From positions 11,574 to 75,573 of the forward strand of contig JAYPWI010000017.1 of the NCBI GenBank assembly GCA_038135065.1: 64,000 nucleotides of DNA, given 5' to 3'. Numbering within the stretch: the stretch's first letter is position 1; every line of letters begins with the position of its first letter. Both the position numbers and the translations under genes were made by a program. Below, piece by piece: positions 43,661 through 51,262 of the stretch. The DNA is from JAYPWI01 sp038135065. GTDB taxonomy: Bacteria > Actinomycetota > Acidimicrobiia > Acidimicrobiales > Poriferisodalaceae. A model generated the notes under the pieces. That model was not told where the DNA came from. It worked only from the letters and a program-made list of their open reading frames with translations, and ran no database searches.

Positions 43661-45237
43661 GGTTGGCGTCCGAGCCGGGCGGCCATCCGTTCGGCGATGG
43701 CGAGCACCGTGAAGTGGGTGTTGGCCCTGGGACACGAGGGGAGAATCGACCCGTCGACCACCAGCAGGTCCTCCACCCCTCGAACCTGGCAGTGCGGATC
43801 GACGACGGCGTTGTCGCCATCGCCCATCACACATCCACCGACGATGTGCTGGGTGTCATAGACCGATGTTGCGAGGAGGTCGTCCACCTCGTCATCGCTG
43901 AGATCGAGGAAGCGGCCGACGTCGTCGATGGGGACCGAGCGGCGGCCGTAGGAACGTCGACCCGGTAGGGCGGTGACGGCTGGGTGGGTCACCACCTCGA
44001 CCAGACGTCGGAACCCTGCTCGCATGCGGATCCGATCCCGCTCGTCGTCGAGCATCCGGACGTCGATACGGGGGAGCTGCCGGGGGTCGGTGTCGACGAG
44101 GGTGATCTCCCCGCAACTGAACGGCTGCCACAAGGCGACCTGGATCTGGGACAGGAAGTTGCCGTCGGGCCGCGGCCGGGGATGGGCACCGGCCAGCCAG
44201 GCCAGGTCGTTGACCCCACCGCCGGCCAGTCCGGAGGACCAGCGGCCGAAGCAGTTGATGTGACGGCCGTTGCTCGGTGGGACAGCGTCGGCCTCGGGGG
44301 TGAGGATCTGGATACCCAATCCAGGATGGTCCGAGATCTGACGACCGACGCCGGCGATGTCAGCGACCGAGCCTTCTGGGCCGATCCCCGACCGCAGGAG
44401 GATGGTCGGGGTGAAGGGGGATCCCGCGCAGAGAATGACCTGACCACCGCCGGCTGTTTCGACGACGTCGGTCCCGCCCTCGCGCAGGTATGTCACGCCG
44501 GCCGCTCGGTCACCCTCCACGATGACCTGATCGACCAAGGCCTCGTCGATGATCGTGAGGTTGGGTCTGCGCCGTGCCTCATCGAGGTACGCGCTGTTGG
44601 CCGAGACTCGGACGGGGGGACTCACCGAGGTGTCGATGTTGGCCGCATATGGACCGACGCCCGTGCTGCCGGGCCGATTGTGGTCGGGACACCATGGGTC
44701 ACCGAGGTCCCGGATGGCATGGAGAGCGGCGAGCTCGACGGCTCCCCAACCATCGAGGCTTGGACGCCAGACGGGAATTCGTCCCTGGTCGCCGTGCCAG
44801 GGTTCGCCACCGAACTCGAGATCGGACTCGATGGCGTTGAACCACGGCAGCATGTCCCGCCAGCCCCAACCCGTGCAGCCAGCCGCCTCCCAGGCGTCGA
44901 GGTCATCGGGCTCGGGACGGACAGCCAACATGCCGTTGATGGAAGAACTGCCGCCGCTTCCCCGCCCCCGCCAGAGCATCATCGGTTCCTGGGTGTTGGT
45001 CCGGTGGGCTTGGAGGTCGTCCCATCTGACACTGCCCTCGTCGGAGGAGGTCAACACCGTCATGGGGGAGATGTCCTGGACCGCCCGAGGTGCCTGTGCG
45101 CTGGGGTAGTCGGGTCCCGCCTCGATCAGGGTGACCGACACGGCGGGGTTCTCGGTCAGGCGGTTGGCCAACACGCACCCGGCAGAACCGGCGCCGACGA
45201 TCACGTGGTGCCGGGAGGTGGGGCGTCGGGGCTGCAC
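43657..45237 (-). CDS. GMC family FAD oxidoreductase (choline dehydrogenase-like)
   Basis: Flavin-dependent alcohol oxidase or dehydrogenase; 526 residues. The FAD-binding Rossmann motif is at the N-terminus (HHVIVGAGSAGCVLANRL, then LIEAGPD), followed by WRGRGSGGSSSINGML, and GSPFTPTILLRSGIGPE. The active-site His lies in YDTQHIVGGCVMG and the second His/Asn region in ANTHFTVLAIAERMA. The substrate is not determined. It is coupled to the NAT gene and divergent from the CoA ligase at 45286 with a 48-base gap. Confidence 0.9.
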   Translation of the reverse strand: MQPRRPTSRHHVIVGAGSAGCVLANRLTENPAVSVTLIEAGPDYPSAQAPRAVQDISPMTVLTSSDEGSVRWDDLQAHRTNTQEPMMLWRGRGSGGSSSINGMLAVRPEPDDLDAWEAAGCTGWGWRDMLPWFNAIESDLEFGGEPWHGDQGRIPVWRPSLDGWGAVELAALHAIRDLGDPWCPDHNRPGSTGVGPYAANIDTSVSPPVRVSANSAYLDEARRRPNLTIIDEALVDQVIVEGDRAAGVTYLREGGTDVVETAGGGQVILCAGSPFTPTILLRSGIGPEGSVADIAGVGRQISDHPGLGIQILTPEADAVPPSNGRHINCFGRWSSGLAGGGVNDLAWLAGAHPRPRPDGNFLSQIQVALWQPFSCGEITLVDTDPRQLPRIDVRMLDDERDRIRMRAGFRRLVEVVTHPAVTALPGRRSYGRRSVPIDDVGRFLDLSDDEVDDLLATSVYDTQHIVGGCVMGDGDNAVVDPHCQVRGVEDLLVVDGSILPSCPRANTHFTVLAIAERMAARLGRQP

Positions 45238-45285
45238 GGGCGCAGGCTAGCGGCGCCCCATCGACTGGGGTTCTAGGCTCGCCCC

Positions 45286-46884
45286 ATGGAATACGACTGG
45301 ATGCGACTGGGAGACGTACCGGCCCGGGCGGCCGAGTTGTGGCCGGACCGTCCGGCCGTGATCTTCGAGGACCAACGCTGGAGCAACGCGGAGTTCGCCG
45401 CAGACGTCGATCGAGTGGCCCGTGCGCTGATGGCCGCCGGGGTCGAGCTCGGTGACCACGTTGCGGTGTGGATGACCAATTGCCCGGAATGGCTGACCCT
45501 CATGTACGCCATTCCCCGGGTCGGGGGGTGCATCGTGCCCCTCAACACCAGGTACCGCAGTGACGACGTCGCCTACACGGCTGCCCAATCCGAGGCCGTG
45601 TTGATGGTGCTACGTGATCGGTCCGGACCGATCGACTACCGAGCCCTGCTGGCCGAGGCCCGGTCGGAGATCGAGGCCGCCGGGCACCTGCGCCACATCG
45701 TCATGCTCGGCGAGCAGCTCGAGGGCAGCCAGCCCTGGGATGCCTTCCTCGAGGCGGGGGAGTCCGTGTCGGATGAGGACTTCGCCGAGCGGGTCGGCCA
45801 GGTCACCCCGGACCATCGGATGATGCTGGCGTACACCTCGGGCACCACGGGTCACCCCAAGGGGGTGGTGCATACCCACCATGTGTTGCGCAACACCCGG
45901 GAACGGGTGATGTTGCTGGGTCACACCTGCAACGACGTGCACATGAGCTACCTGCCGCTGTTCCACCTCTTCGGCTACGGGGAGGTGGCCCTCGTGGCGG
46001 CGCTGACCGGTGCGTGCCAGGTCGTGTTCGACACCTGGGATCCCGATGCCGTGCTCGATGCAGTGGAGCGCTACGGGGGCACCGTGCTGCACGGGTTCGA
46101 CAGCCACTGGCGTGAGTTGATCGCGGCCCAGGACGGTCGGGCGCGGGACGTGTCGTCGTTGCGGGTCGGCACCCTGGCCGCCGGCATGGAGTCGACTACA
46201 CCCATCGCTCGGCGGGCCCAAGAAGTGTTCTGCCCCACGGTCAGCGGGTTCGGGATGAGCGAAACGTGGCCCTTCCTGTCCTGCAGCCACCCAACGGACA
46301 CGATCGAGCAGCGCACTGAAGCATCGGGCTACCCGATGGACGGGGTCCGCTACGAGATCAGAGACCCCGACACGGGTGAGCTCGTCCCGGTGGGAATCCC
46401 AGGAGCTCTGTTCGTGAGCAGCTACACCCTCATGAAGGGGTACTGGCGCAAGCCCGAGGCAACGGCCGAGGTGCTGTCCGATGGCTGGCTGGAAACAGGC
46501 GATATGGCCCGGATGCGACCGGACGGCCATGTGGTGTTCATGGGCCGCTACAAGGACATGCTCAAGGTCGGCGGGGAGAACGTCTCACCGGCCGAGGTGG
46601 AGGGGTATCTGCTCGAAGTCGACGGGGTGCAGGACGTGGCCGTCGTGGGCTATCCGGATCCACGACTGGCCGAGGTGCCCCTGGCCTACGTCGTGCGTTC
46701 CGAGGGGAGCACGGTCACCGGTGAGGAACTCATCGACCGCTGCCGTGGGCGCATCGCCAGCTTCAAGATTCCCCGCCATGTGTTGTTCATCGACGAGATG
46801 CCCAGCACCCCGTCGGGGAAGATCCGCAAGGTCGAGCTTCGCCAATGGGCCCTCGATCAGTTGGGGGATCCAGCGACCGCATAA
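45286..46884 (+). CDS. Acyl-CoA synthetase (AMP-forming)
   Basis: Second ANL superfamily ligase; 532 residues. Motifs: AYTSGTTGHPKGVVHTH, SGFGMSETWPFL, TLMKGYWRKPEAT, WLETGDMARMRPDGHVVFMGRYKDMLKVGGENVSP and the catalytic lysine in TPSGKIRKVELRQ. The profile suggests medium- or long-chain fatty acids. It has only modest similarity to the ligase at 41318. With the nearby acyl-CoA dehydrogenase it may feed beta-oxidation. Confidence 0.9.
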   Translation: MEYDWMRLGDVPARAAELWPDRPAVIFEDQRWSNAEFAADVDRVARALMAAGVELGDHVAVWMTNCPEWLTLMYAIPRVGGCIVPLNTRYRSDDVAYTAAQSEAVLMVLRDRSGPIDYRALLAEARSEIEAAGHLRHIVMLGEQLEGSQPWDAFLEAGESVSDEDFAERVGQVTPDHRMMLAYTSGTTGHPKGVVHTHHVLRNTRERVMLLGHTCNDVHMSYLPLFHLFGYGEVALVAALTGACQVVFDTWDPDAVLDAVERYGGTVLHGFDSHWRELIAAQDGRARDVSSLRVGTLAAGMESTTPIARRAQEVFCPTVSGFGMSETWPFLSCSHPTDTIEQRTEASGYPMDGVRYEIRDPDTGELVPVGIPGALFVSSYTLMKGYWRKPEATAEVLSDGWLETGDMARMRPDGHVVFMGRYKDMLKVGGENVSPAEVEGYLLEVDGVQDVAVVGYPDPRLAEVPLAYVVRSEGSTVTGEELIDRCRGRIASFKIPRHVLFIDEMPSTPSGKIRKVELRQWALDQLGDPATA

Positions 46885-46886
46885 CC

Positions 46887-46939
46887 CCGAGAAACCCGAC
46901 CGCATGGCTCCCAGAGGGGCCTGCGATCGAGTTTCTCGG
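46887..46939. terminator. Inverted repeat between convergent genes
   Basis: Nine-base perfect arms (CCGAGAAAC and GTTTCTCGG) with a 35-base loop lie between the convergent acyl-CoA synthetase and acyl-CoA dehydrogenase genes. The loop is long and no T-run is present on either strand, so a factor-dependent or bidirectional terminator is only a suggestion. Confidence 0.4.
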
Positions 46940-46983
46940 TTGGGTTGGGCTGTTCGTTGAACAGATCTTGGCGGGATGCCCTA

Positions 46984-48279
46984 TCAGGCGCCGGTGAAGG
47001 TCGGGCCGCCCCGGGTGTACTCGACGGCCAGCCCGGCCGCACGCTCACCCTCGCGGTTCTTGGCCTCGGCCCGGGCCACTACGTGGTGATGCACCTCGTC
47101 GGGACCGTCGGCCAGACGAAGGGTCCGCTGCCCGTGCCACATCTCCGACAGGGGGAACCACTGGCTGATGCCCGCGGCGCCGTGCATCTGCATGGCCTCG
47201 TCGATGATGTCGCAGCACTTCTCGGGGACCATCGCCTTGACGGCGGAGACCCAGACGCGAGCCTCGGAGTTGCCCAGGGTGTCCATGGCCTTCGCCGCCC
47301 GGAGGACCATGAGGCGCATGGCCTCGACCTCGATGCGGGCCCGGCTGATGACCTCCATGTTCTTGCCCAGGTTGATGAGCTTCTTCCCGAAGCCCTCCCG
47401 GGAAAGTCCACGGTCGACCATCATCTCGATGGCCTTTTCGGCTGCCCCGATGGAGCGCATGCAGTGGTGGATGCGGCCCGGGCCGAGGCGGAGCTGGCTG
47501 ATCTCGAACCCGCGTCCCTCGCCCCACAGCACATTGTCCTTGGGAACCCGGGCGTCGTTGAAGCGGATGTGCATGTGCCCGTGAGGAGCGTCATCGTCGC
47601 CGAACACGTGCATTGGGCCGAGGATCTCCACACCGGGATTGTCGATGGGGACGAGGATCTGGCTCTGCTGCTTGTAGGTATCGGCGTCGGGGTTGGTCTG
47701 GACCATGGTGATCATGATCTTGCAGCGAGGATCACCGGCCCCTGAGATGTAGAACTTCTCGCCGTTGATCACCCACTCGTCCCCATCGAGGACGGCCTGG
47801 GTGCGCACCTGCTTGGCGTCGGAGCTCATGACGGCTGGTTCGGTCATCGCATAGGCAGAACGGATCTCGCCCCGAAGCAGCGGTTCGAGCCACTGCTTCT
47901 TCTGCTCGGCCGTGCCCACCCGCTCGAGGACTTCCATGTTGCCCGTGTCGGGGGCAGAGCAGTTCAGGCACTCCGAGGCCAGCCGGTTCTTGCCGAGTTC
48001 GTTGGCGATGTAGGCGTAGTCGAGGTTGCTGAGGCCCTCACCGGTGTCAGCGTCGGGGAGGAAGAAGTTCCACAGCCCCAGCTCCCGGGCCTTGTTCTTG
48101 GCTCCGTNNNNNNNNNNGCGATCGGTCTTTTCCTTGTCGAGGGCGTGAAACTCCTCGGTGATGGGATCGACCTCGGTGCGGATGAAGTCCTTCACTGCCT
48201 CGTAGAGAGGCTCTACCTCGGTGGACATCCGCAGATCGAAATCGTCCATGCTCGCTGACTTGAGTGCACCGCCGACCAC
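46984..48279 (-). CDS. Acyl-CoA dehydrogenase (contains assembly gap)
   Basis: FAD-dependent acyl-CoA dehydrogenase; about 431 residues as assembled. Family blocks: GLSNLDYAYIANELGKN, SAYAMTEPAVMSSDAKQVRTQA, GDEWVINGEKFYISGAGDP, FEISQLRLGPGRIHH, EAMQMHGAAGISQW, and ADGPDEVHH near the C-terminus. A ten-N run at 48108-48117 falls within the N-terminal helical domain. The frame is kept across the Ns, but homologues have more residues here (a W...P.Q..L stretch before AKNKA), so the gap is probably a placeholder and real bases are missing. GTG 48279 has AAAGGGAG upstream; ATG 48249 is an alternative. Confidence 0.9.
   Translation of the reverse strand: MVGGALKSASMDDFDLRMSTEVEPLYEAVKDFIRTEVDPITEEFHALDKEKTDRXXXXGAKNKARELGLWNFFLPDADTGEGLSNLDYAYIANELGKNRLASECLNCSAPDTGNMEVLERVGTAEQKKQWLEPLLRGEIRSAYAMTEPAVMSSDAKQVRTQAVLDGDEWVINGEKFYISGAGDPRCKIMITMVQTNPDADTYKQQSQILVPIDNPGVEILGPMHVFGDDDAPHGHMHIRFNDARVPKDNVLWGEGRGFEISQLRLGPGRIHHCMRSIGAAEKAIEMMVDRGLSREGFGKKLINLGKNMEVISRARIEVEAMRLMVLRAAKAMDTLGNSEARVWVSAVKAMVPEKCCDIIDEAMQMHGAAGISQWFPLSEMWHGQRTLRLADGPDEVHHHVVARAEAKNREGERAAGLAVEYTRGGPTFTGA
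48108..48117. other. Assembly gap (10 N)
   Basis: Ten undetermined bases inside the acyl-CoA dehydrogenase gene. A round number of Ns usually marks a scaffold join of unknown true length. Confidence 0.98.
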
Positions 48280-48515
48280 GCTGGCTCCCTTTCATCGTCA
48301 CCGTGACTTGGAAGCACCAGGGTGGTGCCGCAGAGCACGGCCAGGCCAAACCCTACAGAACTGCTCGGATCGGGTCACTTCCGACCTCGGTGCCATACGG
48401 CCCTCGAGGTCCGACCTCGGCCTCACCACCGAAGGAATGTGTCTGGCACTGGAGTCTGCGACCATCGTGTCGATAGGGACTTGATGCGGCGCGCGGTAAC
48501 CAGAAGGGGAGGTCG

Positions 48516-49382
48516 GTGACTGTGGAGGTGGTGTCGTCCATCGACGAGCTGCGGAGCCTGCTCGGCCAAGCGCGACGCGAGGGCCAGCGGGTGGGATTCG
48601 TGGCCACCATGGGCTCGTTGCATGCCGGTCACGCTTCCTTGATGCAGGCCGCCCGAGTCAACGAACTCGTAGTGGCCAGTGTGTTCGTGAACCCGCTGCA
48701 GTTCGGGGCGGACGAGGATTTCGACGCCTACCCCAGGGACCTCGACGCGGATTGTGCGACAGCGGAGGGGGCAGGGGTCGACGTGGTCTTCGCTCCGGAC
48801 GTCGCGGAGATCTACCCAACTCCCATGGCAACGGTGGTCTCGGTTCCCTCGCTCGCCTCGCAATGGGAGGGAACGGTTCGGCCCGGTCACTTCGATGGCA
48901 TGGCCGCGGTGGTGACGAAGTTGCTCTCCATCGTCGGTCCGTGCAGTGCCTATTTCGGGGAGAAGGACTTTCAGCAACTCCAGATCGTCCGTCGGGTGGT
49001 CAACGACCTGTCCTTGCCCGTCGAGGTGATCGGATGCCCCACTATCCGGGAAGCCGACGGGTTGGCGCTGTCCAGCAGGAACTCCTACCTGACCCCAGCC
49101 GAGCGGTCGGCTGCCGTCGTGCTGCGAGCTGCGTTGGATCACGGCATCGACCTAGTCGTCGACGGCGAGCGTGATCCGGCCCGCATCGCCGACCGCATGG
49201 CCGAGATGATCAGGGGCGAGCCCTTGGCCCAACTCGATTACGCGACAGTCGTGCGAGCTGGTGATTTGGTCGTGCCCGGGCGACTGGCCGGCGCAGTGCG
49301 TCTGCTCGTCGCTGCACGATTCGGTACAACACGCCTCATCGACAATGACGGATTGCTCTTGGGTGGGAGCGAGGCCTCCTGA
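48516..49382 (+). CDS. panC: Pantothenate synthetase
   Basis: Joins pantoate and beta-alanine with ATP to make pantothenate, the coenzyme A precursor; 288 residues. The nucleotide-binding motif GFVATMGSLHAGHASLM with HAGH, SVFVNPLQFG, the pantoate-binding YFGEKDFQQL and the KMSKS-like LSSRNSYL are intact. The start is GTG 48516, with GGGGAGG upstream. The 236 bases between it and the acyl-CoA dehydrogenase start hold no gene. panB and panD are not present nearby. Confidence 0.95.
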   Translation: MTVEVVSSIDELRSLLGQARREGQRVGFVATMGSLHAGHASLMQAARVNELVVASVFVNPLQFGADEDFDAYPRDLDADCATAEGAGVDVVFAPDVAEIYPTPMATVVSVPSLASQWEGTVRPGHFDGMAAVVTKLLSIVGPCSAYFGEKDFQQLQIVRRVVNDLSLPVEVIGCPTIREADGLALSSRNSYLTPAERSAAVVLRAALDHGIDLVVDGERDPARIADRMAEMIRGEPLAQLDYATVVRAGDLVVPGRLAGAVRLLVAARFGTTRLIDNDGLLLGGSEAS

Positions 49383-49433
49383 TCGAACCGACCATCCGTC
49401 GTCGAAGGTCGGCGTAGCACTAGGTTCCCGCAA

Positions 49434-49910
49434 ATGGACCGCTGTGCTCGGGGAACCTGTGGACGGTTTGCCGTGACGGGCTTGGTCTACGACCCCGTCG
49501 GTCGGTCGATGTGGTTGGTCGATCTTCCTGCCGAACGGCACGAACTGCTTGCGTTGTGTGGTGCTCATGCCGACAACCTTGTGGTGCCTCAGGGTTGGAC
49601 GTCGTCGGATCATCGAACCGGTTCACCTCGTTTGTGGAATGTCGCCCCTGCATCGGAAGCGGCCGAGGGGGAATCCGAAGCTCGTTCGGTGCGCCGACCG
49701 ACACACCTCGATCAGGCACGAGCTCGCCGACAGACCACGGTGGAGCCGCTCGCGCTGTTCGACCCCGATGAGCTCTGTGACGGCCCATCCGCCAATCCTC
49801 GCTCGGTCCTGATTCCTGGGACGGCAGCACCTTCCGAGGTGACCGAAGCGTTGGACCACGAGAGCACACCGCTGCTGGCTCGAGCGTTCCGGGGCAACCG
49901 GGCTGGCTGA
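49434..49910 (+). CDS. DUF3499-like protein, possible zinc-binding
   Basis: A 158-residue protein of a family I associate with Actinobacteria. The first 55 residues hold the conserved part: paired cysteines (DRCARGTCGRFAVTGLVYD) and CGAHADNLVVPQGWT, which look like a four-ligand metal site of the form C-x4-C ... C-x2-H. The remaining 100 residues are charged and disordered. It begins 51 bases after panC. The function is unknown. Confidence 0.7.
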   Translation: MDRCARGTCGRFAVTGLVYDPVGRSMWLVDLPAERHELLALCGAHADNLVVPQGWTSSDHRTGSPRLWNVAPASEAAEGESEARSVRRPTHLDQARARRQTTVEPLALFDPDELCDGPSANPRSVLIPGTAAPSEVTEALDHESTPLLARAFRGNRAG

Positions 49911-49921
49911 ACTGTTGTGGT

Positions 49922-50179
49922 CTAGAGAAGATCGCTTCCTCGGACGTCGGTGATCATCAAACGCCCGTCGGGTGCGATCGTGCCGGTGAACCGCGGCCCC
50001 AACTCATCGGCCAGGACCAGGGTTCCCGCGTCCGTGTCCACGCGCAGGTCGGTGTCCACCTCCTGCTCGAGCTGACGTCGCGCGGCTTCGAGTGCTTGTC
50101 GAAGGTTGCGCCGTCGCTCGGCCTCGATCAGATCGAGGTCGAATTCGACGAAGTCCCCGGGTTCGGTGCCAGTACGCAT
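49922..50179 (-). CDS. Small uncharacterised protein
   Basis: An 85-residue acidic protein with a helical first half (DLDLIEAERRRNLRQALEAARRQLEQEV) and a beta-rich second half (DTDAGTLVLADELGPRFTGTIAPDGRLMITDV). It begins directly after the stop of the anti-sigma-type kinase gene (50180), so the two are translated together. A binding partner of that kinase is conceivable. I do not recognise the family. Confidence 0.55.
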   Translation of the reverse strand: MRTGTEPGDFVEFDLDLIEAERRRNLRQALEAARRQLEQEVDTDLRVDTDAGTLVLADELGPRFTGTIAPDGRLMITDVRGSDLL

Positions 50180-50572
50180 CTACTGCTCCGGGCGGTGCTT
50201 CGTAAGACGGATCGACGACCCTCCGTGGCCATCGGCTGTCACCTTGGCCTCGTCTACCAACAGGTTGACCAACAGCAGACCGAAGCCGCCTTCTCGGTCG
50301 ATGTCGTCAGGTCTCCCGGGTTCGAAGGGTGGTCTCTCGTCACCGATCATCAGGTGGACTGCGTCGTGGAGAACCTCGATGGTGAGCTCTGACTTCACAC
50401 CCGTGCCCGTCCGCTCGAGCACGTTGGTGAGGATTTCGGTGAGGGCGAGCTGGAGCTGGGTGATCTCGGCATCGAGTAGCCACGACGCGTGGAGCTGCTC
50501 TTCGAGCCAATCCCGGGCATCGTCGAGATCGTTGGGATCACTGCCCACATAGAACACCGGCCGGTCGCCCAT
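50180..50572 (-). CDS. Anti-sigma-type ATP-binding protein (RsbW-like)
   Basis: GHKL-type serine kinase/ATPase domain of the RsbW/SpoIIAB class; 130 residues from ATG 50572 (ATG 50593 is also possible). The N-box reads LALTEILTNVLERTG, the ATP lid region HLMIGDERPPF and REGGFGLLLVNLLVD. Such proteins usually bind a sigma factor or phosphorylate an STAS antagonist. Neither a sigma factor nor an STAS protein is nearby. Confidence 0.75.
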   Translation of the reverse strand: MGDRPVFYVGSDPNDLDDARDWLEEQLHASWLLDAEITQLQLALTEILTNVLERTGTGVKSELTIEVLHDAVHLMIGDERPPFEPGRPDDIDREGGFGLLLVNLLVDEAKVTADGHGGSSIRLTKHRPEQ

Positions 50573-50655
50573 GGTGGGTCCAGCCTGACACATGTGGGTG
50601 GCTGGCAGCGCCTATCGGGACTCTCCGGTTGGCCGGTAGCGTGGGAGCCGTGGAC

Positions 50656-50907
50656 ATGGTCATCCCCTTCGTGGTGTCCCTGATTTTCATCTACGTCGTC
50701 TACCGAATCGGATTGGCCATGATGGCGGGGTTTTCCCGATCGGTTCCGCCGCCCCCGCCCCCGGGGGAGCTACGGCAGGTGAAGCTGTCATATCGGTGTT
50801 CGTTGTGTGGCACCGAGGTGAGGATGACGCGAGCCCCACAACAGGTCCCCGAGGCGCCTCGGTGCTGTATGGAGGACATGGATCTCCTGAGAGACCACAA
50901 CGCCTGA
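50656..50907 (+). CDS. Small membrane protein with zinc-ribbon-like tail
   Basis: An 83-residue protein from ATG 50656, chosen because GGGAG lies eight bases upstream. One membrane helix (VIPFVVSLIFIYVVYRIGLAMMAGF) is followed by a proline run and a small domain with CSLCG and APRCC, which could bind zinc through four cysteines. Unknown family, with divergent expression from the anti-sigma gene. Confidence 0.6.
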   Translation: MVIPFVVSLIFIYVVYRIGLAMMAGFSRSVPPPPPPGELRQVKLSYRCSLCGTEVRMTRAPQQVPEAPRCCMEDMDLLRDHNA

Positions 50908-50962
50908 GCCCCGTCCCCAGGATGTGGACAGCATGTGGAGAACTACACAGGTGTAATTCGGC

Positions 50963-51229
50963 TCAACGCCAGCGTGTTGCCGTCACGATGCCCACCAGGA
51001 CGAAGCCGAGCCCTCCCAGGATCCACCCACTCGAGGGTGCTCCCGGCAACCAACTCATGTAGTTGGACACGATGAGGATGATGCCGATGAGGAAGGCGAT
51101 TCCGATCAGATAGCCCATCCATGCCGGACTTGCGCCCGGTCCCGACGACATCGGCGCCCTCGGAGGTGCCTGACCTTCGGGGCGGGTGCCCTTCGGTGTG
51201 ATCCGACTCGTGTTCTTCGGCCTGGCCAT
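50963..51229 (-). CDS. crgA: Cell division protein CrgA-like
   Basis: An 88-residue protein with a basic, disordered N-terminus and two membrane helices (WMGYLIGIAFLIGIILIVSNYM and ILGGLGFVLVGIVTATRWR). The ATRWR ending and helix spacing are those of CrgA, an actinobacterial divisome protein that interacts with FtsZ, FtsI and the wall machinery. It lies 33 bases downstream of pknB, close to its position in mycobacteria. Confidence 0.85.
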   Translation of the reverse strand: MARPKNTSRITPKGTRPEGQAPPRAPMSSGPGASPAWMGYLIGIAFLIGIILIVSNYMSWLPGAPSSGWILGGLGFVLVGIVTATRWR

Positions 51230-51262
51230 CGTCCCAGGATAGATCCGCTGGCCCAGGAACGA

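Noticed and set aside
43984..45276. 430-residue plus-strand reading frame
   Set aside because: Antisense shadow of the GMC oxidoreductase.
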